This document shows, one piece after another, positions 1-9,890 of a stretch of DNA of 64,000 bases. The translations under genes and the position numbers were made by a program. Location: contig NZ_JAHWCI010000005.1 of assembly GCF_019550915.1 (NCBI RefSeq), positions 62,001 through 126,000 on the forward strand, in the 5' to 3' direction. The notes below the pieces were generated by a model that worked only from the letters and a program-made list of their open reading frames with translations, searched no databases and was not told the origin of the DNA. Source of the stretch: Mumia sp. zg.B17. Its GTDB lineage: Bacteria > Actinomycetota > Actinomycetes > Propionibacteriales > Nocardioidaceae. Numbering within the stretch: the first letter of the stretch is position 1; every line of letters starts with the position of its first letter.

Positions 1-945
1 GTCCCGCTCGTCGTGCAGGACGTGCGCCTCGACGACGACGGCCGCATCGACGACCAGGAATCGCTGTTCAGCTCGGTGGGAGCGTTGGGTGACCGGGTCC
101 TCGTCAACGGGACGCCAGGGCCGTACGACGAGGTGACAGCGCAGCGGACCCGCTACCGCCTGCTCAACGCGTCGACCGCGAGGACCTACACCTTCGCGTT
201 CTCCGACCGCCGTGAGTTCGCGCTCGTCGGCACCGACGGCGGTCTCGTCGAGAGGCCCGTCTCCCTCGACCAGATCGTCCTGACGCCGGGTGAGCGCGCC
301 GAGATCGTCGTCACGATGGAGCCGGGCGACCGAACCGTGCTGCGCAGCGAGCCCCTCCCCGACCGGTTCGGCGGCGGGAGCCGCTTCACCGGCGACGACG
401 ACCGCCTCGACGTCCTCGAGCTCCGCGCGGCGGACCGGCTCGACCCGTCGCCCCCGCTCCCCCGCCGGCTGGCGCCACCTCCCGACGTCGATCCCTCGGA
501 CGCCGTACGCACGCGGACGTTCCAGGTGAGCAGCAACGCCATCAACGGTCGACGCATGGACATGGGCCGGATCGACGCGCAGGTCGAGGACGGGAGCACC
601 GAGATCTGGGACGTCTCGTCCGGCGACGGCGGGCTCCACAACTTCCACGTCCACGACGTGCAGTTCCGCGTGGTCAGCGTGGGCGGGAGGACGCCCCCCG
701 TCGACGAGCGTGGGTGGAAGGACACCGTCCCGGTGCGACCCGGGGATCCCGTCCGTCTCGCGGTCCGGTTCGACCTGCCGCCCGGCGCGAGCGGCGCGCC
801 CGGAGGCGCCCCCTACATGTTCCACTGCCACCTCCTGCGCCACGAGGACTCCGGAGCGATGGGGCAGTTCGTCGTGGTCCCGCCCGGTCAGGGGTCGGAC
901 ACGGCGACGGCGCCTCCGACGCCGACCACCGCGCACACGCACTGA
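1..945 (+). CDS. Multicopper oxidase, C-terminal part (5' end outside window)
   Basis: The frame is open from base 1, so the start and first domain lie outside. The 314 visible residues cover cupredoxin domains 2 and 3 of a three-domain multicopper oxidase (CueO/CotA/SufI superfamily), enzymes that couple one-electron oxidation of metals or phenols to reduction of oxygen to water. Visible residue 213 begins HNFHVHDVQF (HxxHxH copper motif); residue 275 begins HCHLLRHEDSGAM, the HCH-x3-H-x4-M block with trinuclear-site ligands and the axial Met of the type 1 site. SufI/FtsP lacks such ligands, so a working oxidase is favoured. The protein ends in a Pro/Thr/His-rich tail. Export is likely but the signal region is not visible. 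Substrate unknown. Confidence 0.9.
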   Translation, partial: VPLVVQDVRLDDDGRIDDQESLFSSVGALGDRVLVNGTPGPYDEVTAQRTRYRLLNASTARTYTFAFSDRREFALVGTDGGLVERPVSLDQIVLTPGERAEIVVTMEPGDRTVLRSEPLPDRFGGGSRFTGDDDRLDVLELRAADRLDPSPPLPRRLAPPPDVDPSDAVRTRTFQVSSNAINGRRMDMGRIDAQVEDGSTEIWDVSSGDGGLHNFHVHDVQFRVVSVGGRTPPVDERGWKDTVPVRPGDPVRLAVRFDLPPGASGAPGGAPYMFHCHLLRHEDSGAMGQFVVVPPGQGSDTATAPPTPTTAHTH

Positions 946-972
946 GGTCCGCCGCCAGTCACACCGTACGGA

Positions 973-1572
973 TCAACGCGGCGAGTCATGGGCCGGGCCA
1001 GGCCCGAGATCGGCGAAGCGGGTGTGCACGTGCATGTCGTGCCACCCGTCCGCGTGCAGGGCTGCCGAGCACCGCGTTCCTTCCAGACTGAACCGCGCTC
1101 TCTGTGCGACCCGGCAGGACGACACGTTGCTGACCGCGTGCTCGATCTCAAGGCGGTGGAACCCGAGGTCCAGGAGCCACGCCGCGACGCGGTCGACCGC
1201 CAGGGTGGCCACCCCTCGGCCCCGGGCAGCGGCGACGGTCCAGTAGCCCAGCTCGGCGCACCCGTCGCTCAGGTCGACGCCCCTGATGCCGACCCGCCCG
1301 AGGAGGGTGTCGGGGTCGTCGACGACCGCCCACTGCCCACCGACGTCGGTGGCCCAGTGGCGTGCCGCTGCACCGATCCACCTCGTCGCCTCCGTCGTGC
1401 TCAGGGAGCGCACGTGCCACCGCTGGATCTCCGCGTCCTCGTACGCGGCGGCCAACGCGTCTGCATCGGTCGGGCGCCACGGCCGGATCGTGAGCTCCGT
1501 GAGCGTGAAGATCGGTTGTGGCCGGTCGCTCAGCGTCCCGCGGGGCAGCGACGGCTCGACGAGGTCGGGCAC
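973..1572 (-). CDS. GNAT acetyltransferase, RimJ/RimL type
   Basis: 199 residues forming one GNAT domain. LTIRPWRPTDADALAAAYED opens the fold, GCAELGYWTV is the central strand, and RGRGVATLAVDRVAAW is the acetyl-CoA pyrophosphate-binding motif A. This subfamily acetylates protein N-termini or small amines; the acceptor cannot be predicted. It is the last gene of the leftward run after ribF (39 bases away) and converges with the multicopper oxidase, 27 bases off. The GTG start at 1572 has no Shine-Dalgarno, but a TAGGTT hexamer (1579-1584) ends six bases upstream, which suits a leaderless transcript from its own promoter. Confidence 0.85.
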   Translation of the reverse strand: MPDLVEPSLPRGTLSDRPQPIFTLTELTIRPWRPTDADALAAAYEDAEIQRWHVRSLSTTEATRWIGAAARHWATDVGGQWAVVDDPDTLLGRVGIRGVDLSDGCAELGYWTVAAARGRGVATLAVDRVAAWLLDLGFHRLEIEHAVSNVSSCRVAQRARFSLEGTRCSAALHADGWHDMHVHTRFADLGPGPAHDSPR

Positions 1573-1611
1573 ACGTTCAACCTACAACCGGGTCTGGACC
1601 CGCGTGTCCGG

Positions 1612-2568
1612 TCAGTGCGGCTGCAGCGCGTCGCGGACCTCGGCGACGTCGCGGTGCATCCGCTGGACCAACGCGTCCATCCCGTCGAACCGCACCTGGC
1701 CGCGGATCCGAGCCACGAACGACACCTCGACCTCGACGCCGTACAGCTCCAGGTCGTCCCGGTCCAGGACGTAGGACTCGACGCGGCGCTGCACCCCGTC
1801 GAACGTGGGGTTGGAGCCCACGCTGATCGCGGCGGGCAGCGGCTCACCCTCGTCGTCGCAGCGGCGGAGCCACCCCGCGTAGACGCCGTCGGCGGGCACC
1901 GCGTAGCCGGCCGGCGGGAGGACGTTCGCGGTCGGGAACCCCATCGCCCGGCCCCGCTTGTCGCCCTCGACGACCACGCCGCGGATGCTGTGCGGCCGCT
2001 CGAGGACGCGCGCGGCGTCGGAGACGTCCCCGTCCGCGATCAGCCCGCGCACGTAGGTGGAGGAGTAGACGATGTCACGAGCGCCGTCGAGGTCGACACC
2101 CTCGGCGACGAAACCGTGCTCGTGGCCGCTGGCGACGAGCGTGGAGACGTCACCCGCGGCCTTGGTGCCGTACGTGAAGTTGTCGCCCACGACGACGCCC
2201 TCGGCCCGGAGCTCGGACACCAGGATGCGCTCGACGAACTCCTCGGGACTCCACGCCGCCATCTCGGGCCCGAAGGCCAGCACCCGCACCTCGTCCGCTC
2301 CCGCAGCGCGCAGCAGCTCGAGCCGCTGCGGCACGGTGGTGAGCATCCGGGGCGCTCGATCCGGGGCGAAGACGGCGGTGGGGTGAGGATCGAAGGTCAC
2401 GGCCACGACCGGGGCCCGCGACGACCCGATCTCCGCCGCCAGGGTGCGGGCTCGCGCCAGCACACGCCGGTGACCCGCGTGGACGCCGTCGAACACGCCG
2501 ATGGTGGCCACACTGGGTGTGCTGCGGGACTCCGTCGCCGCACCGTCGATCGCTCGCCACACGTTCAC
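1612..2568 (-). CDS. ribF: Bifunctional riboflavin kinase / FAD synthetase
   Basis: 318 residues, normal for bacterial RibF, which phosphorylates riboflavin to FMN and adenylates FMN to FAD in the cytoplasm. The N-terminal nucleotidyltransferase half has GVFDGVHAGH (residues 24-33), VTFDPHP, GDNFTYG and SSTYVRG; the C-terminal kinase half has GDKRGRAMGFPTAN and SVGSNPTF. The frame stays open upstream to 2988, but that extension overlaps the neighbouring gene and is Arg-rich shadow sequence, so I start at the GTG at 2568 (second GTG at 2562 possible). No good Shine-Dalgarno is visible. In many actinobacteria ribF directly follows truB; here a phospholipase D-type gene lies between them. Confidence 0.95.
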   Translation of the reverse strand: MNVWRAIDGAATESRSTPSVATIGVFDGVHAGHRRVLARARTLAAEIGSSRAPVVAVTFDPHPTAVFAPDRAPRMLTTVPQRLELLRAAGADEVRVLAFGPEMAAWSPEEFVERILVSELRAEGVVVGDNFTYGTKAAGDVSTLVASGHEHGFVAEGVDLDGARDIVYSSTYVRGLIADGDVSDAARVLERPHSIRGVVVEGDKRGRAMGFPTANVLPPAGYAVPADGVYAGWLRRCDDEGEPLPAAISVGSNPTFDGVQRRVESYVLDRDDLELYGVEVEVSFVARIRGQVRFDGMDALVQRMHRDVAEVRDALQPH

Positions 2569-2654
2569 AGGGCAACTGTGCCACGGACCACGGTCGAGGC
2601 TCCCGCCTGTCCCCCCGGCCGAGCCGCCTTCCGTCCGGATTCGGGGTGAGACGG

Positions 2655-3890
2655 CTAGAGCAGCGGGCGGAGCGGCACGAGGACGGCTTCGCTGAAGCGC
2701 GCCATCGCGCGCCGGCGAGACCACTCGTCGACGGTGAGCTCGCGCGTGGCGGAGGTGTCGTTCTCGAAGATGCGCTCCATCATCGCCGCGATCGCCTCGT
2801 CGATGATCTCCGCGTTGACCTCGTAGTTGCCGGTCAGGCTGAGCCGGTCGATGTTGGCGGTGCCGATCGTCGACCAGCGACCGTCCACGGTGGCGGTCTT
2901 GGCGTGCACCATCGCACCCTGGAACAGGAGGATCTTGACCCCACCACGCAGCAGCTGGGAGTAGAACCCGCGCGACAGCCAGTCGCACAGCACGTGGTTG
3001 GAGATCTCCGGCACGATCACGCGGACGTCGACGCCGCGTGCGGCTGCTCGCAGGAGAGCGGCGAGGACGTCGCGGTCGGGGATGAAGTAGGCCTGGGTGA
3101 TCCAGACCCGGACGCTCGAACGGTCGATGGCGTCGAGGTACATGTTGCGGATCGGGAACGACAGGTGGAGCGGGGCGTTGCGGTGGGCGCGGAACCGCGG
3201 CTCCCAGTCGATGTCACCGGTGTCCAGCAGCTCTGGCTGCTCGGTCCTGCGGTGGGCGTTCCAGAAGTCGACGAACGCGTTGTTGAGCTCCCAGGTGTGG
3301 GGCCCCTCGACCCGCAGGTGGGTGTCGCGCCACTTGCTCGCGTAGTCGGCGCCGATGTTGTAGCCCCCGACGAACCCGACGTTGCGGTCCACGACCAGGA
3401 TCTTGCGGTGGTCACGCCCGGTCTTGCGGATCCGCAGCAGGAAGATCCACGGGCTGAACCATGGGTGCCGCATCACCTGCACCGACGGTGGGAACTTCTT
3501 GAACGACCGCTTGACCACCAGGTTCGCGAAGACGTCGTAGATGACATGGACCTTGACGCCGCGCTCCGCGGCGGCGACCAGCTCGCGCTTGAACTCCTCG
3601 CCGAGGGAGTCGCCCTTCCAGATGTAGGACTCGAGGTGGATCTCGTGCTGCGCGCCCCTGATCTCCGCAAGCATCGCGTCGAAGAGGTCGTGGCCGTAGG
3701 TGTAGACGGTGACGGTGGAGTCGCCGAGCTTCTCCGAGATCGGAGGAAGGCGCGGGAACGTCACCTCCGCGGTGTCGTCGACCCGGCGCTTGCGGTGGGT
3801 GTCGATCGCCGTCAGGACGGCTGCCACCACGACGATCAGGACGAACCAGATCGCCACCACCCAGAGTGCGACCCGCAGGACCGTCACCAT
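2655..3890 (-). CDS. Phospholipase D-type phosphatidyltransferase (cardiolipin synthase-like)
   Basis: 411 residues. One N-terminal membrane helix (about residues 5-27) is followed by a basic turn and two PLD domains, each with a complete HxKx4D motif: HRKILVVD (His161) and HAKTATVD (His329). Such enzymes work through a covalent phosphatidyl-histidine; with a membrane anchor and about 400 residues, cardiolipin synthase is the closest role, though phosphodiesterase activity cannot be excluded. It sits between truB (50 bases upstream) and ribF (86 bases downstream). A TAGTCT hexamer (3898-3903) lies seven bases before the ATG with no Shine-Dalgarno, so it may have its own leaderless promoter. 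Confidence 0.88.
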   Translation of the reverse strand: MVTVLRVALWVVAIWFVLIVVVAAVLTAIDTHRKRRVDDTAEVTFPRLPPISEKLGDSTVTVYTYGHDLFDAMLAEIRGAQHEIHLESYIWKGDSLGEEFKRELVAAAERGVKVHVIYDVFANLVVKRSFKKFPPSVQVMRHPWFSPWIFLLRIRKTGRDHRKILVVDRNVGFVGGYNIGADYASKWRDTHLRVEGPHTWELNNAFVDFWNAHRRTEQPELLDTGDIDWEPRFRAHRNAPLHLSFPIRNMYLDAIDRSSVRVWITQAYFIPDRDVLAALLRAAARGVDVRVIVPEISNHVLCDWLSRGFYSQLLRGGVKILLFQGAMVHAKTATVDGRWSTIGTANIDRLSLTGNYEVNAEIIDEAIAAMMERIFENDTSATRELTVDEWSRRRAMARFSEAVLVPLRPLL

Positions 3891-3940
3891 GCACCACAGA
3901 CTAGGGGCTCACCGCCGTGAACGACGTCTCACTGCTCGTA

Positions 3941-4831
3941 TCAGCCCACGAACACCGCGACCGAACGAGCGTCGGCCCCCCGCTGCTCGTACAACGCCAG
4001 GAAAGCACCACCAGGGTCGAACACCGCGACGGGCCCCCGCGCGCCGAGATCGTACGACGTCAGAGCCCGGCCGTGCCGGACGATCCGCGCCTGCTCGGCG
4101 TCGAGGTCGACCGACGGGAACGCCAACCGGGCGGCGTCCTCGAGCGAGACCACCACGAGCTCCTCCGCGAGCTGGTCGAGCGTGCGCGCGACGTCGATGC
4201 CGAAGCCGCCGACGCGGGTACGGCGCAGCGCCGTGAGATGTCCGCCGACACCGAGCGACGCCCCCAGGTCGCGAGCAAGCGCTCGGACATAGGTGCCGCT
4301 CGAGCACGTGACGCGGGCATCGACGTCGACCGTGCTCCCCTCCCCCGGGCGCAGGTCGAGCAGGTCGAACCGCTCGACGGTCACCCGGCGGGCCGGCAGG
4401 TCCACCTCCTCACCGGCGCGGACCCTCGCGTAGGCCCGGCGGCCGTCGACCTTGATCGCCGACACAGCCGACGGGACCTGGTCGATCTCCCCGACCAGCG
4501 GGAGTGCAGCCGTACGGACCGCCTCGAGGTCGAGCCCCGAGGCGTCCGCCGTCGCGACGACCTCACCCTCGGCGTCGTCGGTCACCGTCGTCGCGCCGAG
4601 CCGAACGGTCGCCTCGTAATCCTTGTCGTGGCCCGAGACGTGCCCGAGCAGACGCGTGGCCCGACCGACCCCGAGGACCAGCACGCCGGTCGCCATCGGG
4701 TCGAGCGTGCCGGCGTGGCCGACCTTGCGCGTCCCCGCCAGCCGCCGGACCCGTGCCACCACGTCGTGCGACGTCAGGCCCGCAGGCTTGTCGACGACCA
4801 CCAGGCCGGTCGGCGGCTCGGCGGGGCTCAC
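3941..4831 (-). CDS. truB: tRNA pseudouridine-55 synthase
   Basis: 296 residues. TruB isomerises U55 to pseudouridine in the T-loop of most tRNAs. The N-terminus [16 protein letters not shown] and the catalytic motif [12 protein letters not shown] (Asp44 nucleophile) are diagnostic; [23 protein letters not shown] and [10 protein letters not shown] follow in the usual order. The start is a GTG sharing GTGA with the rbfA stop, so translation is probably coupled. It belongs to the rimP-nusA-ylxR-infB-rbfA-truB transcription unit. Confidence 0.96.
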   Translation of the reverse strand: MSPAEPPTGLVVVDKPAGLTSHDVVARVRRLAGTRKVGHAGTLDPMATGVLVLGVGRATRLLGHVSGHDKDYEATVRLGATTVTDDAEGEVVATADASGLDLEAVRTAALPLVGEIDQVPSAVSAIKVDGRRAYARVRAGEEVDLPARRVTVERFDLLDLRPGEGSTVDVDARVTCSSGTYVRALARDLGASLGVGGHLTALRRTRVGGFGIDVARTLDQLAEELVVVSLEDAARLAFPSVDLDAEQARIVRHGRALTSYDLGARGPVAVFDPGGAFLALYEQRGADARSVAVFVG

Positions 4832-5310
4832 GCCTCGGGGTCGCGGTCGATCCGGGGAGCCTGATCCTCGAGGGCGACCTGCTCCTCGAGCTCCTCGGCC
4901 TTCGCCTTGTACGGGTCGGCGTCACCGGCGTACTCCGCGCGAGCAGCCTTCTCGGCGACCCTGGCGTCGCGCTCGCGGGCCCGGGTCAGCAGGTCCTCGA
5001 TCTGACGTGCGTTCTCCGGGACGGCGTCGCGCACGAACTCCAGCGACGGCGTGTGCCGCATGCCGAGCTGCTTGCCCACCTCGGACCGGATGAGGCCCTT
5101 GGCACTCTCCAGCGCGGCGGCCGTGCCCTCCAGCTCATCGGCGTCACCCATCACCGTGTAGAACACGGTCGCATGCTGGGTGTCGCCGGTGACGCGGACG
5201 TCGGTGACCGTCACGAAGCCGATCCGCGGATCCTTGACCCGGCGCTCCAGCATCTCCGCCACGATGACCTTCACCCGGTCGGCGACCTTGTTGACGCGCA
5301 TGCTTCCCAT
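4828..5310 (-). CDS. rbfA: Ribosome-binding factor A
   Basis: 160 residues. RbfA binds free 30S subunits and helps mature the 5' end of 16S rRNA. The KH-like fold is visible in [20 protein letters not shown], the conserved [12 protein letters not shown] and [20 protein letters not shown]. An Ala/Glu-rich acidic tail of about 45 residues follows the core. An AAGGAG Shine-Dalgarno six bases upstream picks the ATG at 5310 rather than the GTG one codon earlier at 5313. The stop overlaps the truB start by four bases. A stem-loop (5333-5367) lies just ahead of the ribosome-binding site. Confidence 0.95.
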   Translation of the reverse strand: MGSMRVNKVADRVKVIVAEMLERRVKDPRIGFVTVTDVRVTGDTQHATVFYTVMGDADELEGTAAALESAKGLIRSEVGKQLGMRHTPSLEFVRDAVPENARQIEDLLTRARERDARVAEKAARAEYAGDADPYKAKAEELEEQVALEDQAPRIDRDPEA

Positions 5311-5332
5311 CACGAACTCCTTTTCGAAACGA

Positions 5333-5367
5333 GAGGCGGGGCGCCGCTGTCCGCAGCACCCCGCCTC
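5333..5367 (-). promoter_or_regulatory. Stem-loop between infB and rbfA
   Basis: Bases 5333-5341 and 5359-5367 are a perfect 9-bp inverted repeat (GAGGCGGGG / CCCCGCCTC) with a 17-base loop. In minus-strand RNA the stem can be lengthened by an outer AACGAG/CTCGTT pairing across a two-base bulge. Only a short U run follows, so it is a weak terminator at best; it could attenuate, mark RNA processing, or hide the rbfA Shine-Dalgarno about ten bases later. Function is inferred from position only. Confidence 0.45.
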
Positions 5368-5389
5368 GTTCAGTCATGACCGTCAGGCG

Positions 5390-8350
5390 TCAGGCCCGAG
5401 GGATCTCCCGCATCTCGAACGTCTCGACGATGTCGCCGATCTTGATGTCGTTGAATCCCTTGAGCGTCAGACCACACTCGAAGCCCTCACGGACCTCGGT
5501 GACGTCGTCGCGCTCACGCCGCAGGCTGGAGAGGTCCAGGTTGTCCGCGACCACGGCGCCGTCACGCAGCAGCCGGGCCTTGGAGTTCCTGCGGATCGAG
5601 CCGGAGGTGACCATGCAGCCCGCGATGTTGCCGATCTTGGACGAGCGGAAGATCTGGCGGATCTCCGCACGGCCGAGCTGGGCCTCCTCGAACTCGGGCT
5701 TGAGCATGCCCTTGAGCGCCGCCTCGATCTCGTCGATCGCCTGGTAGATGACCGAGTAGTAGCGGATGTCGACACCCTCGCGGTCGGCGACCTCGGTCGC
5801 CTTGCCCTGCGGACGCACGTTGAAGCCGATGATCACGGCGTTGGACGCGGCCGCCAGCATCACGTTGGTCTCGGTGATCGCACCGACACCACGGTCGATG
5901 ACCCGCAGCGCCACGTCGTCACCGACGTCGATCTTGCTCAGGGCATCCTCGAGCGCCTCCACCGAGCCGGAACCATCACCCTTGAGGATGAGGAGCAGCT
6001 CGTCGGTCTCGCCCTTCTCCATGTGCTGCATGAAGTCCTCGAGCGTCCGGCGGCCGGCACGCTGCGCGAGAGCGGCGTTGCGCTCACGCGCCTCACGCTT
6101 CTCGGCGATCTGCCGGGCCATCCGGTCGTCGGAGACGACCATGAAGTTGTCACCGGCACCCGGCACGGCCGTCAGGCCGAGCACGAGGACAGGACGAGAC
6201 GGGTCCGCCTGGCTGACCGGGTCGCCGTGCTCGTCGAGCATGGCGCGGACGCGGCCGTAGGCGGGGCCGGCGACCATCGAGTCGCCCACCTTGAGCGTGC
6301 CGCGCTGGACCAGGACGGTGGCCACCGGGCCACGACCACGGTCGAGGTGTGCCTCGATCGCGATGCCCTCTGCTGCCTGGTGCGGGTTGGCACGCAGGTC
6401 GAGCGACGCGTCAGCGGTCAGCACGATGGACTCGAGCAGACCCTCGATGTTGAGCTGCGACTTCGCGGAGACGTCGACGAACATCGTGTCACCGCCGTAC
6501 TCCTCGGGCACCAGGCCGTACTCGGTGAGCTGTCCGCGCACCTTGGTCGGGTCGGAGTCGGGCTTGTCGATCTTGTTGACCGCGACCACGATCGGCACGC
6601 CGGCCGCCTTCGCGTGGTTGAGCGCCTCGACCGTCTGCGGCATGACGCCGTCGTCGGCCGCGACCACCAGCACCGCGATGTCGGTCGCCTGCGCACCACG
6701 GGCACGCATGGCGGTGAACGCCTCGTGGCCCGGTGTGTCGATGAAGGTGATGCGGCGCTCTGTGCCGTCCACCTCGGTCGCCACCTGGTAGGCGCCGATG
6801 TGCTGCGTGATGCCGCCGGCCTCCTTGTCGACCACGTTGGCCGAGCGGATGGCGTCGAGCAGCTTGGTCTTGCCGTGGTCGACGTGACCCATGACAGTAA
6901 CCACCGGCGGACGCGCGGTGAGGTCGGTCTCGTCACCCTCGTCGTTGCCGAACTCGATCTGGAACGACTCGAGCAGCTCGCGGTCCTCGTCCTCGGGGGA
7001 GACGACCTGAACGTCGTAGTTCAGCTCATCGCCGAGGATCTGCAGGATCTCGTCGTTGACCGACTGCGTCGCGGTGACCATCTCGCCGAGCGCGAACAGC
7101 ACCTGGACGAGCGACGCCGCGTCAGCGCCGATCTTCTCGGCGAAGTCGGTCAGCGACGCGCCACGGGACAGACGGATGGTCTGCCCGTCACCCTTGCGGA
7201 CGCGGACACCCCCGACCGACGGCGCCTGCATCTGGTCGAATTCCTGACGCTTCGCGCGCTTGCTCTTGCGTCCACGACGAACGGGTCCACCCGCGCGACC
7301 GAACGCACCCTGAGTGCCACCGCGACCAGCGCGACCGGGGCCCGGACGTCCGCCGCCACCGGCGAAGCCGCCGGGACGAGGGCCGCCGCCGCCGCCTGCG
7401 CCGCCACCGGGTCCACCGGGACGACCGCCGCCGCCACCGGGGCGACCGGCACCCGCCGGAGCACCACGGCCACGACCGCCCGCACCACCACCACGTGCGG
7501 GACCGCCGACCGAGCTCTGCTTGGGCATCATCGCCGGGTTGGGGCGCGGCATGCCCGGACGCGGCGCGGGAGCACCGTCGCGCGAGGCCGGCGGACGGGG
7601 GGGCATGCCAGGACGCGGGGCGCCTTCACGCTGGCCCTCGCGCGGCGCACCCTCGCGGGTGCCACCAGTGGCACCGCCGCCGCCACCCTCGCCACGACCC
7701 GGGCGCTGCATGCCCTGGGTCGACGAGAACGGGTTGTTGCCCGGACGCGGGCCACCACCGGGTCGACCGGCACCACCGGCGTTGCCGCCAGGACGCGGAC
7801 CGGGACGACCGCCGCCACCCGGGCGCGGGGCCGGAGCGCCACCGGGGCGCGGGGCCTCGGAACGCGCGGCCGGAGCCTCGGCGCGGGGTGCGGGACGCGG
7901 GGCAGGACGCGGACCACCGGGCTTGGGACCGGCGGGAGCCGCAGGTGCCTGCGGCGCGGCGGGGGCCGCCGGCGCCTCGGGTGCTGCGGGAGCGGCCGGC
8001 GCAGCTGCGGCGGGCGTCTCCACCACGGGAGCCTCGGCTGCGGGAGCCTCGGGCTTCCTGCGCGGACCTGGCATGGGTGCACCGGGCGTTGCTGCCCGTC
8101 GCGGGGCAGGGGTGGCCGCGGGAGCGGCCGAGCCGGCGTCGGCCGTCGGCGCGGCCTTCTTGGAAGTCTTCTTCGCACCCTGGGTGCGGAACTGGTCGCC
8201 GTACTTCTCGGTGAGGCGACGGATGACCGGTGCCTCGACGGTCGACGAGGCTGAACGGACGTACTCGCCCATGTCGTTCAGTGCCGACAGGACGTCCTTG
8301 CTGGTGACTCCGAGCTCTTTAGCGAGCTCATGGACTCGGACCTTTGCCAC
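5390..8350 (-). CDS. infB: Translation initiation factor IF-2
   Basis: 986 residues. This GTPase places initiator tRNA in the 30S P site and promotes subunit joining. Residues 1-60 form the IF2N domain ([20 protein letters not shown]). A low-complexity linker of more than 300 residues rich in Pro, Ala, Gly and Arg follows. The G domain starts near residue 488 with [14 protein letters not shown], then DTPGHEAFT and NKIDKPDS; domains II-IV follow to the end. The GTG start at 8350 is preceded by GGAGAGAA. The long linker is common in actinobacterial IF2 and explains the large antisense reading frame opposite it. Confidence 0.97.
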   Translation of the reverse strand: MAKVRVHELAKELGVTSKDVLSALNDMGEYVRSASSTVEAPVIRRLTEKYGDQFRTQGAKKTSKKAAPTADAGSAAPAATPAPRRAATPGAPMPGPRRKPEAPAAEAPVVETPAAAAPAAPAAPEAPAAPAAPQAPAAPAGPKPGGPRPAPRPAPRAEAPAARSEAPRPGGAPAPRPGGGGRPGPRPGGNAGGAGRPGGGPRPGNNPFSSTQGMQRPGRGEGGGGGATGGTREGAPREGQREGAPRPGMPPRPPASRDGAPAPRPGMPRPNPAMMPKQSSVGGPARGGGAGGRGRGAPAGAGRPGGGGGRPGGPGGGAGGGGGPRPGGFAGGGGRPGPGRAGRGGTQGAFGRAGGPVRRGRKSKRAKRQEFDQMQAPSVGGVRVRKGDGQTIRLSRGASLTDFAEKIGADAASLVQVLFALGEMVTATQSVNDEILQILGDELNYDVQVVSPEDEDRELLESFQIEFGNDEGDETDLTARPPVVTVMGHVDHGKTKLLDAIRSANVVDKEAGGITQHIGAYQVATEVDGTERRITFIDTPGHEAFTAMRARGAQATDIAVLVVAADDGVMPQTVEALNHAKAAGVPIVVAVNKIDKPDSDPTKVRGQLTEYGLVPEEYGGDTMFVDVSAKSQLNIEGLLESIVLTADASLDLRANPHQAAEGIAIEAHLDRGRGPVATVLVQRGTLKVGDSMVAGPAYGRVRAMLDEHGDPVSQADPSRPVLVLGLTAVPGAGDNFMVVSDDRMARQIAEKREARERNAALAQRAGRRTLEDFMQHMEKGETDELLLILKGDGSGSVEALEDALSKIDVGDDVALRVIDRGVGAITETNVMLAAASNAVIIGFNVRPQGKATEVADREGVDIRYYSVIYQAIDEIEAALKGMLKPEFEEAQLGRAEIRQIFRSSKIGNIAGCMVTSGSIRRNSKARLLRDGAVVADNLDLSSLRRERDDVTEVREGFECGLTLKGFNDIKIGDIVETFEMREIPRA

Positions 8351-8411
8351 TTCTCTCCTTCAAGGGCGATCCGAGCCCGGTGGGGCACAGACCGCTTAGT
8401 TGATGTGCATG

Positions 8412-8445
8412 CTCATCGAACGAAACTCATCGAGGGCTCATGAGC
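8412..8445 (-). promoter_or_regulatory. Repeats in the infB leader
   Basis: The 112-base gap between ylxR and infB holds two direct copies of CTCATCGA (8412-8419 and 8426-8433, 14-bp period) followed by the perfect palindrome GCTCATGAGC (8436-8445). The whole cluster is unusually A/T-rich for this window. No protein is known to me that binds it; a leader structure or regulator site ahead of infB is possible, and chance is not excluded. Confidence 0.25.
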
Positions 8446-8462
8446 GTGTGCTCCACTTCTGT

Positions 8463-8825
8463 CTATGCACCGCCGGTGAGCGGTGCGGGCTGTGTCGGTC
8501 TGGTCGTTCCTCGGACGTAGGCCTCCAGCGGACCGGTGTCGATCGGCCCCTCCACCCGGAGGGCCCGCGCGAACGCCTTGCGCTGGGTTGCTCGTTCGAG
8601 GCACGTGACATCGGGGTGCAGGTGCGCCCCACGTCCCGGTGCTGAACCGCGGAGGTCAGGCGTGACGCTGATGCTCGTCTCACCGTGAACAGCCACGACC
8701 CGAACCAGATCGGTCTTGTCGACTCGAGCTCGGCACCCGATGCAAGTACGGACAGGCCGCACGCGTACCGGGGTGCCCGACGCTGCATCTTGCGACACAC
8801 CGCCGGACGGAGTCGAGTGATTCAC
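8463..8825 (-). CDS. ylxR: YlxR family RNA-binding protein (DUF448)
   Basis: 120 residues. The family signature is complete: [19 protein letters not shown], then [18 protein letters not shown] and RKAFARAL. YlxR proteins are small basic nucleoid or RNA-binding proteins encoded between nusA and infB, as here; in Bacillus YlxR has been implicated in transcription control. The GTG at 8825 gives about 25 residues before the conserved core, so a later start is possible. A TAGACT hexamer (8833-8838) lies seven bases before this GTG and GCGACA lies 18 bases further up, hence a possible internal leaderless promoter 66 bases after nusA. Confidence 0.9.
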   Translation of the reverse strand: MNHSTPSGGVSQDAASGTPVRVRPVRTCIGCRARVDKTDLVRVVAVHGETSISVTPDLRGSAPGRGAHLHPDVTCLERATQRKAFARALRVEGPIDTGPLEAYVRGTTRPTQPAPLTGGA

Positions 8826-8832
8826 CGCCGCC

Positions 8833-8862
8833 AGTCTAGCGGGTCCGCCCCGGGAGTGTCGC
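8833..8862 (-). promoter_or_regulatory. Possible internal promoter for ylxR-infB
   Basis: On the minus strand, -35 GCGACA (8857-8862) and -10 TAGACT (8833-8838) are 18 bases apart; the -10 ends seven bases before the ylxR GTG. This would give a leaderless mRNA and let ylxR-infB be expressed apart from nusA. It is a match by eye and has no functional support. Confidence 0.35.
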
Positions 8863-8891
8863 GCACCCCGTCCCGACAGGGCCCGGCCGGG

Positions 8892-9890
8892 TCAGGACGC
8901 CGTGCCGCCTTCCGGAACCTCGGTGTCAGGACGGATGTCGATGCGCCAGCCGGTCAGTCGCGCGGCAAGCCGGGCGTTCTGGCCCTCCTTGCCGATCGCC
9001 AGCGACAGCTGGAAGTCGGGAACGACGACCCGCGCCGCCTTGGCGTCGGCGTCGACGACCGTGACCGATGTCACCTGGGCGGGCGACAGCGCGTGGGCGA
9101 TGTAGTCGGTGGGAGTCTCGGAGAAGTCGACGATGTCGATCTTCTCGCCGTGCAGCTCCGACATCACGTTGCGGACGCGCTGGCCCATCGGGCCGATGGA
9201 GGCGCCCTTGGCGTTGACGCCGGGCATCGTGGAGCGGACGGCGATCTTGGTCCGGTGGCCGGCCTCGCGGGCGATCCCGGCGATCTCGACGGTGCCGTCG
9301 GCGATCTCCGGCACCTCGAGGGCGAAGAGCTTCTTGACAAGGGTCGGGTGCGTGCGCGAAACCTGCACCTGCGGGCCGCGAGGCCCTCGCCGAACGCTCG
9401 TCACCAGCGCCTTGATGCGGTCGCCGTGCTCGTAGGACTCCCCCGGCACCCGCTCGGCGACCGGGAGCAGCGCCTCGACGCGTCCGAGGTCGACGAGCAC
9501 GTCGCCGGGCTCGCGCCCCTGCTGGACCACGCCCGAGACGATGTCGCCCTCGCGCGCGGCGAACTCGCCGAACCGCTGCTCGTCCTCGGCATCGCGCAGC
9601 CGCTGCAGGATGATCTGCTTGGCCGTCGTGGCCGCGATCCGGCCGAAGTCGCTCGGGGTGTCCTCGAACTCCTCGGTGAACGTGCTGCCCTCGTCGCCCT
9701 CGACGCGGTCGCGAGCCCAGACCACGACGTGGCCCGACTTGCGGTCGAGCTCCACGCGGGCGTTGCTGCGGGCACCGGGCGTCCGGTGGTACGCGACCAG
9801 GAGCGCCTGCTCGATGGCCGTCACCACGACGTCCAGCGGCAGGTCCTTCTCGTGCTCCAGGGTGCGCAGCACCGCCATGTCGATGTCCAT
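8892..9890 (-). CDS. nusA: Transcription termination/antitermination factor NusA
   Basis: 332 residues. NusA binds RNA polymerase and nascent RNA and modulates pausing, termination and rRNA antitermination. The N-terminal polymerase-binding domain starts [20 protein letters not shown]; an S1 domain (about 105-180) includes [10 protein letters not shown]; two KH domains follow, with [16 protein letters not shown] and [17 protein letters not shown] as their GxxG segments. It lacks the C-terminal acidic repeats of the E. coli protein, as in other actinobacteria. The ATG at 9890 overlaps the rimP stop by one base and follows AAGGAC; the longer open frame upstream is shadow. Confidence 0.96.
   Translation of the reverse strand: MDIDMAVLRTLEHEKDLPLDVVVTAIEQALLVAYHRTPGARSNARVELDRKSGHVVVWARDRVEGDEGSTFTEEFEDTPSDFGRIAATTAKQIILQRLRDAEDEQRFGEFAAREGDIVSGVVQQGREPGDVLVDLGRVEALLPVAERVPGESYEHGDRIKALVTSVRRGPRGPQVQVSRTHPTLVKKLFALEVPEIADGTVEIAGIAREAGHRTKIAVRSTMPGVNAKGASIGPMGQRVRNVMSELHGEKIDIVDFSETPTDYIAHALSPAQVTSVTVVDADAKAARVVVPDFQLSLAIGKEGQNARLAARLTGWRIDIRPDTEVPEGGTAS

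Noticed and set aside
988-2649. 553-codon plus-strand open frame across the GNAT gene and ribF
   Set aside because: It crosses two recognised minus-strand genes and has the Asp/Val/Arg-rich composition of antisense frames in GC-rich DNA.
7314-8100. Dense imperfect repeats in the infB gene
   Set aside because: These are codons of the Pro/Ala/Gly/Arg-rich IF2 linker, normal for actinobacteria.
5180-8254. 1024-codon plus-strand open frame opposite infB
   Set aside because: It is antisense to a certain infB gene; its Thr/Arg/Gly-rich translation follows from the GC-rich Pro/Ala/Gly linker and wobble pattern of infB.
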